From: Mesorhizobium sp. LMG 17147
Lineage (GTDB): Bacteria; Pseudomonadota; Alphaproteobacteria; Rhizobiales; Rhizobiaceae
Assembly (NCBI RefSeq): GCF_024297145.1
Contig: NZ_JANCTC010000001.1
Span: forward strand, 558,001-622,000
Reading direction: 5' to 3'
DNA: 64,000 nucleotides
Part shown: positions 1 to 8,220 of the stretch, in pieces
Layout: each line of letters starts with the position of its first letter
Numbering within the stretch: position 1 is the stretch's first letter
Program-made: the position numbers and the translations under genes
The notes under the pieces: generated by a model
The model's database searches: none
What the model was told of the DNA's origin: nothing
What the model saw: only the letters and a program-made list of their open reading frames with translations

Positions 1-399
1 CGGCGAGCAGACGCAAAGGCCGAGGCAATAGACCGGCTCCAGCGTCACCGAACCGTCGCGGGTTGTCTCGTGGAAGCCTATGCCCAGCAATGATTTGAGC
101 CTGGCGGCAATCGCATCCGAACCCATCGACTGGCAGGCTTCCGCCTGGCAGAGCTTCAGCACATGCCGGCCGGCCGGCTGGCTGCGATAATCGTGATAGA
201 AGGTGACGACGCCATGCACCTCGGCCCTGGAGATGTTCAGCGCCTCGGCGATGACCGGCAGCGCATCCTGCGGCACATAGCCGAACTCTTCCTGTATGCC
301 GTGCAGGATCGGCAACAGCGGGCCTTCGAGGCCTTTCAGCTCGTGAATGATCGCTGCGGTGCGCGATGCGATCTCGGTACTTGCAGGCTGCATCGACAT
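1..399 (-). CDS. fdsG: NAD-dependent formate dehydrogenase gamma subunit (NuoE-like), cut by window edge
   Basis: This is the [2Fe-2S] subunit of a soluble NAD-dependent formate dehydrogenase, which passes electrons from formate oxidation towards the FMN/NAD subunit. The visible 133 residues have the thioredoxin-like NuoE fold signature. Ligand cysteines are at C84 and C89 (LKLCQAEAC) and C125 and C129 (YCLGLC), and GYVP lies near residue 40. The ATG at 399 is chosen because GGGAGGG lies about 6 bases upstream; an in-frame ATG at 393 is less well placed. The gene runs off the left edge, where the beta and alpha subunits would be expected. A LysR gene lies upstream on the same strand. The NuoE subunit of complex I is the alternative, but a short stand-alone gene next to a LysR regulator favours formate dehydrogenase. 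Confidence 0.82.
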   Translation of the reverse strand, partial: MSMQPASTEIASRTAAIIHELKGLEGPLLPILHGIQEEFGYVPQDALPVIAEALNISRAEVHGVVTFYHDYRSQPAGRHVLKLCQAEACQSMGSDAIAARLKSLLGIGFHETTRDGSVTLEPVYCLGLCVCSP

Positions 400-488
400 G
401 CAGCGCCCTCCCTGGTCGTGGCGGTCTTCCGCTAAGTGCTTAGGAAATCAGAGGAAACCCGCTAAATCAATAAAGCCGATCCGTTGCT

Positions 489-507
489 CGATAGAAATTT
501 TCTATCG
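489..507. promoter_or_regulatory. LysR-type operator in the formate dehydrogenase promoter
   Basis: The 19-base perfect palindrome CGATAGAAATTTTCTATCG is centred on 498. It contains the T-N11-A core (T492 to A504) of LysR regulator sites. It lies 90 bases upstream of the formate dehydrogenase start, between that gene and the LysR gene, and so is well placed for activation of the operon. Confidence 0.7.
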
Positions 508-532
508 TTTGCGATCACCAGCATTGTCTAGC

Positions 533-1432
533 CTAGCGACGGGTGCGGAAATCGTCCGCCAGCGCCATTGCCTCGTCCAACAGCGCCGAGACTAGCGGCG
601 TGTGCGGTTCGCGCGGCGCCGCCACCAGCCCGACGGTGTGGCTGGCATCCGGCTCGACGATCGGGATAGCCCGGATCGGCTCGGAAAAGCCGAACGTTTC
701 CGCAAGGTTAAGCGGCATGATGGACGACCATTTGCCGGTGCGGATATGCGAGAACAGCACGATCATCGAGTTGGATTCCAATGTCGGCCGCACCTGCACG
801 CCGGCTTCGGCCAGATGCTGGTCGATGATGCGGCGGTTCTGCATGTCCGGCGTCAGCAGGCAGAGCGGCAGCTGACTGAGCTCGGCCCATGTCACTTTGT
901 CGCGGTCGAAATACGGGTTCCCGACGGCGGTGATCAGCTGATAGCGCTCGTCGTAGAGCGGCACGCTGGTGACGCGTCCGAGCGGCTCGTTGTCGAGATA
1001 GGTGATGCCGGCGTCGATATCGAAATTGCCGAGCAGCGACAGCACCTCGATCGAGGTCCGCGACAGCACCGAGAAGGTGACGCCGGGGTGTTTTGCCCGA
1101 AACGGCGTCGTCAATCGCGCCACCATGGCCAGCGCCGTCGGGATCGCCGCGATGCGGATACGCCCTGACAGGCCGTGACGCGCCGCCCGCATCTCCTCGC
1201 GCATGGTCCTGCTGTCGCCGACGATGCGGCGCGCCCACACCAGCACCTGTTTGCCTTCGGGCGTCAGCCCCTGGAAGCGCGAGCCGCGCAGCACCAGCAT
1301 CACGCCGAGCTGGCCCTCCAGCTGCTTGATGCCGGCCGAAAGTGTCGGCTGGGTGACGCCGCATACTTCGGCCGCCCGGCCGAAATGCTCTTCCTTGGCA
1401 AGTGCTATGAAGAATTCCAGCTTGTCGATCAT
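533..1432 (-). CDS. LysR-family transcriptional regulator
   Basis: A 299-residue LysR regulator. The N-terminal winged helix-turn-helix covers about residues 1-60 (HFGRAAEVCGVTQPTLSAGI). The periplasmic-binding-like effector domain covers about 90-295. It sits directly upstream of the formate dehydrogenase genes on the same strand, with 133 bases between them holding a perfect LysR box. The likely role is control of formate dehydrogenase in response to formate or a related C1/C2 signal. The family call is firm; the regulatory target is inferred from position. Regulators of this kind are often divergent from their targets, so the co-directional arrangement is slightly unusual. Confidence 0.92.
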   Translation of the reverse strand: MIDKLEFFIALAKEEHFGRAAEVCGVTQPTLSAGIKQLEGQLGVMLVLRGSRFQGLTPEGKQVLVWARRIVGDSRTMREEMRAARHGLSGRIRIAAIPTALAMVARLTTPFRAKHPGVTFSVLSRTSIEVLSLLGNFDIDAGITYLDNEPLGRVTSVPLYDERYQLITAVGNPYFDRDKVTWAELSQLPLCLLTPDMQNRRIIDQHLAEAGVQVRPTLESNSMIVLFSHIRTGKWSSIMPLNLAETFGFSEPIRAIPIVEPDASHTVGLVAAPREPHTPLVSALLDEAMALADDFRTRR

Positions 1433-1625
1433 GCCGTCGGGAGCCTGTCACGGACGATGTGTCCTGTCGTAGCGCGCAAGGTCGTGGAAATCGCCTTCGG
1501 CCGCAAGCCGCCTGTGTAAATCGTCCGCATCCACATCTTTCAGCCGGCTTACTGTTTCCCGCAATGGAATGCGGCGCTATGTGGATCAGACGGGGTCGTG
1601 GACTGGACACGACGGGAGACCGAAC

Positions 1626-2267
1626 ATGCTGGGCTGGTTCCGCAAGCTTTTGCCGCGCGAAGATCGCTTCTTCGACCTGTTCGAGCGGCATTCCCGCACC
1701 GTGGTCGGTGGCGCCGAGGCACTGCAGCAGCTTCTGCAGGGCAACGACATCGACCGCTGGTGTCAGACGATCATCGATCTCGAGGACGAAGCCGATCAGA
1801 TCACCGCGGAGGTGCTGCTTGCGGTGCGGCGCTCCTTCATCACTCCCTTCGATCGCGGCGACATCAAGGACCTGATCCAGTCGATGGATGATGCCATCGA
1901 CATGATGCACAAGACCGTCAAGACGGTAAGGCTGTTCGAGAAGAAGGAATTCGACCCGCTGATGCAGGAAATGGGAGGCGTCATCGTCGAGGCCGCCAAG
2001 TTGGTGGCCGAGGCGATCCCGCTGCTCGGCAAGGTCGGGGCGCACACGGTGCGCCTCAATGCCATCGCCGAGGAAGTCATGCGCGCCGAAGGCCGGGCCG
2101 ACGACCTGCACGAGCAAGGCTTGAAGGACCTGTTCAAGCGGCATGGCCGCAGCGACCCGATGGCCTATCTGATCGGCAGCGAGATCTACGGCCAGCTGGA
2201 GAAGGTGGTCGACCGCTTCGAGGACGTTGCCAACGAAATCAGCGGCATCGTCATCGAGAACGTATAG
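1626..2267 (+). CDS. DUF47 (PhoU-like) phosphate transport accessory protein
   Basis: A 213-residue all-helical protein of the DUF47/PhoU-like family, which typically accompanies Pit phosphate transporters and is thought to modulate them from the cytoplasm. Its beginning (MLGWFRKLLPRED) and the acidic helix (IIDLEDEADQIT) are typical. The ATG at 1626 is preceded by GGGAGACC, and longer in-frame starts lack a ribosome site. The stop overlaps the GTG start of the Pit gene by one base, so translation is probably coupled. I found no PHO box upstream. Confidence 0.9.
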   Translation: MLGWFRKLLPREDRFFDLFERHSRTVVGGAEALQQLLQGNDIDRWCQTIIDLEDEADQITAEVLLAVRRSFITPFDRGDIKDLIQSMDDAIDMMHKTVKTVRLFEKKEFDPLMQEMGGVIVEAAKLVAEAIPLLGKVGAHTVRLNAIAEEVMRAEGRADDLHEQGLKDLFKRHGRSDPMAYLIGSEIYGQLEKVVDRFEDVANEISGIVIENV

Positions 2268-3271
2268 TGGAAGCCGCGATAGCCTTTCCCGTGCTGGTCG
2301 GCCTTGTCGTCGTCGCGCTGTTCTTCGATTTCCTCAACGGCCTGCACGATGCCGCCAACTCCATCGCCACCATCGTCTCCACCCGGGTGCTGCGGCCGCA
2401 TTATGCGGTGTTCTGGGCGGCCTTCTTCAATTTCATCGCCTTCATGTTCTTCGGTCTCCACGTGGCGGAGACGCTGGGAACCGGCATCATCGACGCCAGC
2501 ATCGTCACGCCGGCAGTGATCTTCGCAGCACTTGTCGGCGCGATCGTCTGGAACATTGTCACCTGGCTCGTCGGCATCCCGTCCAGCAGTTCGCACGCGC
2601 TGATCGGCGGTTTGGTCGGCGCCGGCGTCGCCAAGGCAGGCACCGGCGCCATCGTCTGGGCCGGGTTGGGCAAGACCACGGCGGCCATCGTGCTATCGCC
2701 GGCGGCAGGCTTTCTGCTGGCGCTCGTCCTGATCCTCGCGGTCTCGTGGCTGTTCCTGCGGCAGACACCGTTTGCCGTCGACAGCACCTTCCGCGTCATG
2801 CAGTTCTTTTCCGCCTCGCTCTATTCGCTCGGCCATGGCGGCAACGACGCGCAGAAGACCATGGGCATCATCGCCGTGCTGCTCTATTCGCAAGGCATGC
2901 TCGGCGCGAATTTTTACGTGCCGCTGTGGGTCGTCATCACCTGTCAATCGGCGCTGGCGCTGGGCACATTGTTCGGCGGCTGGCGCATCGTCCACACCAT
3001 GGGCTCCAAGATCACCCGGCTGAACCCGATGCAGGGTTTCTGCGCCGAGACCGGCGGTGCGATTACCCTGTTCGCCGCCACCTGGCTCGGTATTCCTGTA
3101 TCGACCACGCACACGATCACCGGCGCCATCATCGGCGTCGGCGCCGCCCGCCGCGTCTCCGCCGTTCGCTGGGGCATTGCCGGCAACATCGTGGTGGCAT
3201 GGATCGTCACCTTGCCGGCAACCGCGGCCATCGCGGCTCTCACCTACCTCGCGGTCGGCCTGGCATGGTGA
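2267..3271 (+). CDS. pit: Low-affinity inorganic phosphate transporter, Pit family
   Basis: A 334-residue PiT-family permease with about ten membrane segments. It has the duplicated family signature: FFDFLNGLHDAANSIATIV near residue 20 and SLGHGGNDAQKTMG near residue 190. It imports phosphate (as a metal-phosphate complex) with protons. It starts at a GTG that overlaps the TAG of the DUF47 gene, so the two form one operon. The length matches the short bacterial PiT type without the large cytoplasmic loop. Confidence 0.93.
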   Translation: MEAAIAFPVLVGLVVVALFFDFLNGLHDAANSIATIVSTRVLRPHYAVFWAAFFNFIAFMFFGLHVAETLGTGIIDASIVTPAVIFAALVGAIVWNIVTWLVGIPSSSSHALIGGLVGAGVAKAGTGAIVWAGLGKTTAAIVLSPAAGFLLALVLILAVSWLFLRQTPFAVDSTFRVMQFFSASLYSLGHGGNDAQKTMGIIAVLLYSQGMLGANFYVPLWVVITCQSALALGTLFGGWRIVHTMGSKITRLNPMQGFCAETGGAITLFAATWLGIPVSTTHTITGAIIGVGAARRVSAVRWGIAGNIVVAWIVTLPATAAIAALTYLAVGLAW

Positions 3272-3309
3272 CAGCACCGTAGCACTGCGCGGCAGGCGAT
3301 GCGCCGTAT

Positions 3310-3687
3310 CTACCTATCCACAAGGTTCAGGATGTTGCCGTCCGGATCCTTGAACCATGCGACCTTCATGCCCTGGCCGACATGGACATCGCCCTCAAGC
3401 GTCAGGCCTGGCATGTCGTAATGCTCGAAGGTCACGCCCTTCGATTTCAATGCCTCAACGATTTTGCCGAGTTCATCGCCGACCGTCCAGGTCACAGCCG
3501 TGGCCTTGTTGGTCCCAGCGAAGTTCGAACGGTAGACGTTGATGGCGGTATCGCCGCTTTCATAGACGATCAGTTCCCCACCCTCATTGTGCACCTCTTT
3601 CAGGCCGAGGACCCCTTCGTAGAATGCCCTGGCCTTGGCCAGGTCCTTCACAGCGAGATTGGCCGTTGCGTTGCTGTTTGCGAGCAT
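3310..3687 (-). CDS. VOC (glyoxalase/bleomycin resistance) family protein
   Basis: A 125-residue single-domain vicinal-oxygen-chelate protein. The two beta-alpha-beta-beta-beta halves are visible. The first opens with ATANLAVKDLAKARAFYEGV and the second ends with WFKDPDGNILNLVDR, the usual metal-ligand-bearing end of the fold. The substrate cannot be read from sequence: family members include glyoxalases, dioxygenases and antibiotic-binding proteins. The start at 3687 has AGGAGA about 6 bases upstream. It is transcribed alone, convergent with pit and divergent from the Mrp gene. Confidence 0.85.
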   Translation of the reverse strand: MLANSNATANLAVKDLAKARAFYEGVLGLKEVHNEGGELIVYESGDTAINVYRSNFAGTNKATAVTWTVGDELGKIVEALKSKGVTFEHYDMPGLTLEGDVHVGQGMKVAWFKDPDGNILNLVDR

Positions 3688-3882
3688 GATTCGTCTCCTT
3701 CCCTGGCGGTCATTCCATGTCCACTGAAATAGGTTGCGTTGACGATTTGGCGACGGCCACTCCCGCTGGAAATGCTGTCGTATGGTCGCTTCCTCCCCGA
3801 TACGCCGCTGCAACTGTTGGTCCATCGCTTGGTTCTGTCCCGGAACTGCATTATCTGGAGCGGAAAAGTAGAGGAAAAACTC

Positions 3883-5067
3883 ATGCCCGCCGCCCATGAA
3901 AACGTGACCAAGGAAATGGTTATCGAGCGCCTGAAGACGGTCAATGGGCCGGATTTCACCGGCAATATTGTCGACCTCGGCATGGTTTCCGAGATTTTCA
4001 TTGCCGATGCCAAGGTGTTCTTCTCGATCACCGTTCCCGCTGCCCGTGCCCAGGAGATGGAGCCGCTGCGTGCGGCGGCCGAACGTGTCGTCAAGGCGAT
4101 CCCCGGTGTCGCCGGCGCCGTGGTCGCGCTGACGGCGGAAAAGAAGGGCGGCGGGATGGAGGCGCCGGTTCCGCAAAGACCGGCTCAGAGGCCCGCTCCA
4201 TCGGCTGCACCTGCGCGTCCCGCCCCGCAGGCGCCTGCCTCGCACAGCCAGGGCAAGCGCGGCGTACCCGGCATCGAGGCCATCATCGCCGTCGCTTCCG
4301 GCAAGGGCGGCGTCGGCAAGTCGACCACCGCCGTCAATATCGCCCTTGGGCTTGCCGCCAACGGGCTGCGGGTCGGCGTGCTCGATGCCGATATTTATGG
4401 CCCTTCCATGCCGCGTCTGCTCAACATTCGTGGCAGGCCGCAGACCGTCGACGGCAAGATCCTGAAACCCATGCAGAATTATGGCCTCAAGGTCATGTCG
4501 ATGGGCTTTCTCGTCGATGAAGAGACGCCGATGATCTGGCGCGGGCCGATGGTGATGTCGGCATTGACGCAGATGCTGCGCGAGGTCGAATGGGGACCGC
4601 TCGATGTGCTCGTCGTCGACATGCCGCCCGGCACCGGCGACGCCCAGCTGACCATGGCCCAACAGGTGCCGCTGGCCGGCGCCGTCATCGTCTCGACGCC
4701 ACAGGACCTGGCCCTGATCGATGCGCGCAAAGGCCTCAACATGTTCAGAAAGGTCGACGTGCCGCTATTGGGTATCGTCGAAAATATGAGCTATTTTCTC
4801 GCCCCCGATACGGGAAAACGCTACGACATCTTCGGCCATGGCGGCGCGCGCCGCGAGGCCGAGCGTCTCGGGGTCACCTTCCTTGGCGAAGTGCCGCTCG
4901 AGATGGGCATCCGCGAAAGCTCGGATGCTGGCACGCCGGTGGTGGTCTCGAAACCCGATGGCGCCGAGGCGAAAATCTACCGCGACATCGCCGCCAAGGT
5001 TTGGGACCGCGTCAATGAAGAGCGCGGCGCGGCCGAGGCTGCAGTGCCGAGCATCGTGTTCGAGTGA
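3883..5067 (+). CDS. apbC: Iron-sulfur cluster carrier ATPase, ApbC/Mrp (NBP35) family
   Basis: A 394-residue P-loop ATPase that carries and delivers Fe-S clusters to apoproteins. A MIP18-like (DUF59) domain occupies about residues 1-90, followed by a Pro/Ala-rich linker (about 95-125). The deviant Walker A (SGKGGVGKSTTAVN) lies near 145, and the MRP signature and VVDMPPGTGDAQL near 245. The CxxC that usually binds the bridging cluster after ENMS is replaced by YFLAPDTG. The ATG at 3883 follows GAGGAAAAACTC. It appears to be monocistronic. Confidence 0.92.
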   Translation: MPAAHENVTKEMVIERLKTVNGPDFTGNIVDLGMVSEIFIADAKVFFSITVPAARAQEMEPLRAAAERVVKAIPGVAGAVVALTAEKKGGGMEAPVPQRPAQRPAPSAAPARPAPQAPASHSQGKRGVPGIEAIIAVASGKGGVGKSTTAVNIALGLAANGLRVGVLDADIYGPSMPRLLNIRGRPQTVDGKILKPMQNYGLKVMSMGFLVDEETPMIWRGPMVMSALTQMLREVEWGPLDVLVVDMPPGTGDAQLTMAQQVPLAGAVIVSTPQDLALIDARKGLNMFRKVDVPLLGIVENMSYFLAPDTGKRYDIFGHGGARREAERLGVTFLGEVPLEMGIRESSDAGTPVVVSKPDGAEAKIYRDIAAKVWDRVNEERGAAEAAVPSIVFE

Positions 5068-5276
5068 TGCGGATGTCCTCCCCCAAGTGGGACCTTGAGA
5101 GGAGGGCGGCCGGAACGGCCGGGTAGGTCCGCGGCGACACGTTCCAGCTTTTCCGGGATAGCGCGGCTGACAAACCACGATCCCGTCTAGCGCGGAGGCA
5201 GATGTGTGTCTATCGCACCAAAGTGCGGATTCGGATGGCGCGTGCCCCTTGCCTGCTCCCGCGCGTTGTCATATCG

Positions 5277-5291
5277 ATTTGTCATACAAAT
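5277..5291. promoter_or_regulatory. GntR-type operator in front of the pentonate dehydratase
   Basis: The perfect inverted repeat ATTTGT-CAT-ACAAAT is the form bound by FadR-type GntR regulators. A second TTGTCATA half-site starts at 5266. The site ends only 12 bases before the start codon and abuts the GGAG ribosome site, which fits repression. No GntR gene is present in the window, so the regulator would have to act from elsewhere. Confidence 0.6.
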
Positions 5292-5303
5292 ACGGAGACC
5301 ACG

Positions 5304-7109
5304 ATGGCAGGCGCCCCAACCAGCAAGAAAAAATTTCGCTCGCAGGAGTGGTTCGACAATCCCGACAATCCGGGCATGACTGCACTCTATTTGGAACGTT
5401 ACCTGAATTACGGGCTGACGCGGGCCGAACTGATGTCCGGCAAGCCGCTGATCGGCATCGCGCAGACCGGCTCGGACCTGTCGCCCTGCAACCGCCACCA
5501 CATCGAACTGGCCAAGCGCGTGCGCGAAGGCATTGTCTCGATGGGTGGCATCCCTTTCGAGTTCCCTTGCCACCCGATCCAGGAGACCGGCAAACGGCCG
5601 ACTGCTGCACTTGATCGCAACCTTGCCTATCTCAGCCTGGTGGAGGTGCTCTACGGCTATCCGCTCGATGGTGTGGTGCTCACCATCGGGTGCGACAAGA
5701 CGACGCCGGCCATGCTGATGGCCGCGGCCACCGTCAACATCCCGGCTATCGCGCTTTCGGTCGGGCCGATGCTCAACGGCTGGCACAAGGGCAAGCGCAC
5801 CGGCTCCGGCACTATCGTCTGGGAATCGCGCCAGCGCCTGTCGGCCGGCGAGATTGGCTATGACGAGTTCATGGATATCGTTGCCTCCTCGGCGCCGTCG
5901 ACCGGCTATTGCAACACGATGGGCACCGCCACCACGATGAATTCGCTGGCCGAGGCGCTCGGCATGCAATTGCCGGGCTCGGCCGCTATCCCCGCCCCCT
6001 ATCGCGAACGCGGCCAGATCGCCTACGAGACCGGAAAGCGCATCGTCGACATGGTGCATGAGGATCTGAAGCCCTCCGACATCATGACCCGTAAGGCCTT
6101 CGAGAACGCCATCGTCGTCAACTCGGCGATCGGCGGCTCGACCAATGCGCCGATCCACCTCAACGCCATCGCCCGCCATCTCGGCGTGCCGCTCGACAAT
6201 GACGATTGGCAGAAGGTCGGCCTCAACATACCGCTCATTGTCAATCTGCAGCCGACGGGCGAATATCTCGGCGAGGACTATCACCATGCCGGCGGCGTGC
6301 CGGCCGTGATCGCCGAACTGATGAAGGGCGGCCTGCTGCCCTATCCGGAAGCCACGACCGCTAACGGCAAGACCATCGGCGACAATTGCCGCGGCGCCGT
6401 TAACGAGAACCTCGACGTCATCCGCCCGGTTGCCGAGCCGCTGAAAGCCAATGCCGGCTTCATCAATCTCAAGGGCAATCTGTTCGATTCGGCGATCATG
6501 AAGACCAGCGGCATCTCGCCCGAGTTCCGCGAGCGCTATCTGTCGAACCCGAGGGACCCCGAAGCGTTCGAGGGCAACGCCATGGTCTTCGACGGCCCCG
6601 AGGACTATCACGCCCGCATCGACGACCCGGCACAGGGCATCGACGAGCACACCATCCTGTTCATGCGCGGCGCCGGTCCGATCGGCTATCCCGGCGGCGC
6701 TGAAGTCGTCAATATGCAGCCGCCTGCCTATCTGATCAAAAAGGGCATCCACGCGCTGGCCTGCATCGGCGACGGTCGCCAGTCGGGCACGTCGGGCTCA
6801 CCATCGATCCTCAACGCCTCGCCGGAAGCCGCCATCGGCGGCGGCTTAGCACTACTGAAGACCGGGGACCGCGTCCGCATCGACCTGCGCAAGGGCACCG
6901 CCGACATCCTCGTCAGCGACGACGAGATCGCGCGGCGCCGCGCCGAGCTGCAGAACAATGGCGGCTATCACTATCCGAAGCACCAGACGCCCTGGCAGGA
7001 AATCCAGCGCGGCATGGTCGACCAGTTTTCCGAGGGCATGGTGCTGAAGCCGGCGGTGAAATACCAGGATGTGGCTCATACAAGCGGCGTGCCGAGGGAC
7101 AATCACTGA
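5304..7109 (+). CDS. Pentonate (D-xylonate/L-arabinonate) dehydratase, IlvD/Edd family
   Basis: A 601-residue member of the IlvD/Edd dehydratases that resembles sugar-acid dehydratases more than branched-chain IlvD. The opening ([20 protein letters not shown]) and closing ([10 protein letters not shown]...RDNH) blocks match those of D-xylonate and L-arabinonate dehydratases. The three [2Fe-2S] cysteines are C62 (SPCNR), C130 (IGCDKTT) and C203 (GYCNTMG). It removes water from a C5 sugar acid to give a 2-keto-3-deoxy acid. The ATG at 5304 follows ACGGAGACCACG; longer starts lack a ribosome site. It stands alone, without other sugar genes, behind a GntR-type operator. Which pentonate (or hexonate) it uses cannot be fixed from sequence. 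Confidence 0.85.
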   Translation: MAGAPTSKKKFRSQEWFDNPDNPGMTALYLERYLNYGLTRAELMSGKPLIGIAQTGSDLSPCNRHHIELAKRVREGIVSMGGIPFEFPCHPIQETGKRPTAALDRNLAYLSLVEVLYGYPLDGVVLTIGCDKTTPAMLMAAATVNIPAIALSVGPMLNGWHKGKRTGSGTIVWESRQRLSAGEIGYDEFMDIVASSAPSTGYCNTMGTATTMNSLAEALGMQLPGSAAIPAPYRERGQIAYETGKRIVDMVHEDLKPSDIMTRKAFENAIVVNSAIGGSTNAPIHLNAIARHLGVPLDNDDWQKVGLNIPLIVNLQPTGEYLGEDYHHAGGVPAVIAELMKGGLLPYPEATTANGKTIGDNCRGAVNENLDVIRPVAEPLKANAGFINLKGNLFDSAIMKTSGISPEFRERYLSNPRDPEAFEGNAMVFDGPEDYHARIDDPAQGIDEHTILFMRGAGPIGYPGGAEVVNMQPPAYLIKKGIHALACIGDGRQSGTSGSPSILNASPEAAIGGGLALLKTGDRVRIDLRKGTADILVSDDEIARRRAELQNNGGYHYPKHQTPWQEIQRGMVDQFSEGMVLKPAVKYQDVAHTSGVPRDNH

Positions 7110-7161
7110 CCAGGGTCCATCGCACGGGCCAGCCGTCAGGTCGCCGGTGTTGCGGTCACCT

Positions 7162-7200
7162 CATTTCTCCCCGTTAACAGCCCGCTAACGGGGAGAAATG
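7162..7200. repeat. Perfect 15-bp hairpin, remnant of the intergenic palindrome family
   Basis: Arms CATTTCTCCCCGTTA (7162-7176) and TAACGGGGAGAAATG (7186-7200) flank a 9-base loop. The following GTCCGGCA continues the same end sequence (GGGAGA-ATGTCCGGCAG) as the larger repeats at 22843, 43528 and 54785. It lies after the dehydratase gene and could also end its transcript, although no T-run follows the stem. Confidence 0.6.
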
Positions 7201-7225
7201 TCCGGCACAGAGTTGGACGCGATCG

Positions 7226-7286
7226 TTTGTCAAAAACAATTGTCCTGCGACAGCAGGGACAAATGCTTGACAAGCGAGCGTGACAA
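7226..7286 (+). promoter_or_regulatory. Cluster of TGACAA/TTGTC half-sites upstream of the chromate genes
   Basis: TTGTCA (7228), TTGTCC (7240), GGGACAA (7256), TTGACAA (7267) and TGACAA (7281) occur within 60 bases. They form two inverted repeats: TTGTCCTGC-N4-GCAGGGACAA and GCTTG-A-CAAGC. TTGACA at 7267 could also serve as a -35 box. A chromate-responsive regulator is the obvious candidate to bind here; this is inference. Confidence 0.4.
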
Positions 7287-7380
7287 ATCCACGATCATCG
7301 CAAGGGGTGCATCGCGACGACCCCGTGAGGCGTCAGCCCAACGTTCGCGTCCAAGCTTCTCTTTCAAGGAGGTGGACGCC

Positions 7381-8220
7381 ATGCCGTCAACAACCGCTAT
7401 CACTGTATCGCAACTATCCCGTCTGATTGGGCTGCCGGGTGCGCCCGCAGTCATCGACGTCCGCATCGATGATGACTACAACGCCGATCCGCGCCTGCTG
7501 CCGGGGTCGGATCGGCGTGATTTCAGGACTGTCTCGAACTGGGCTGCCGACTTCGCCGGCACGCAAGTGACAGTCGTCTGCCAGCAGGGGAAAAAGCTCT
7601 CGCAAGGCGTGGCCGCATGGCTGCGGCAGGAGGGCGCTGCCGCCGAATCGCTCGACGGCGGGTTTGAAGCATGGCGCGATGCCAAGGGCCTTCTCGTTCA
7701 CGCCGACAAGATACCGCCCGCCGACGCCAAGGGCCGCACCGTTTGGGTGACGCGTACGCGCCCGAAGGTCGACCGCATCGCCTGCCCCTGGCTGATCCGG
7801 CGCTTCATCGATCCTCACGCGGTCTTTCTCTTCGTCGAGCCGGCTGAAGTGTCGGCCGTCGCCGATCGCTTTCAGGCCGTGCCTTTCGACATCGAGAACG
7901 TGTTCTGGAGCCACCGCGGCGAACGCTGCACCTTCGACACCATGATCGAGGAGTTCGGGCTCAAATCGGAAGCGCTCGATCGCCTGGCCACGATCATACG
8001 CGCTGCCGATACTGCGAGCCTCGATCTTGTTCCACAGGCGGCCGGGTTCCTGGCCGCCTCGCTTGGCCTGTCACGGATGTTTCGCGACGATCTGGAGCAG
8101 CTCGAGGCCGGCATGCTGCTCTATGATATGTTCTTCCGCTGGTGCCGCGATGCCACCGAGGAGACGCACAACTGGCCGGCCGCCGGCGCAGTCAGTCTCG
8201 GCACGGGCAAACCATCGTGA
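7381..8220 (+). CDS. chrB: Rhodanese/ChrB-domain chromate resistance protein
   Basis: A 279-residue two-domain protein. A rhodanese-like domain occupies about residues 5-110. Its loop reads CQQGKKLSQG, with a cysteine at the usual sulfur-acceptor place. It is followed by the C-terminal ChrB domain (RPKVDRIACPWLIRRFIDP, then FDTMIEEFGL). ChrB proteins sense chromate or take part in its detoxification. The ATG at 7381 follows AAGGAGGTGGACGCC, a near-perfect ribosome site. Its stop overlaps the GTG of chrA by four bases (GTGA), a coupled operon. The fused rhodanese replaces the usual N-terminal part of ChrB, so a sulfurtransferase role is possible. ChrB is used here as a family name. Confidence 0.82.
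   Translation: MPSTTAITVSQLSRLIGLPGAPAVIDVRIDDDYNADPRLLPGSDRRDFRTVSNWAADFAGTQVTVVCQQGKKLSQGVAAWLRQEGAAAESLDGGFEAWRDAKGLLVHADKIPPADAKGRTVWVTRTRPKVDRIACPWLIRRFIDPHAVFLFVEPAEVSAVADRFQAVPFDIENVFWSHRGERCTFDTMIEEFGLKSEALDRLATIIRAADTASLDLVPQAAGFLAASLGLSRMFRDDLEQLEAGMLLYDMFFRWCRDATEETHNWPAAGAVSLGTGKPS

Noticed and set aside
1444..1470. Possible PHO box (CTGTCAC ... CTGTCGT) upstream of the DUF47/Pit genes
   Set aside because: The two 7-base units are 19 bases apart, not the 11 of a PHO box, and sit at the end of the opposite LysR gene's leader.
5187..6752. Long minus-strand open frame opposite the pentonate dehydratase
   Set aside because: It has no recognisable domain and the opposite strand carries an unmistakable enzyme.
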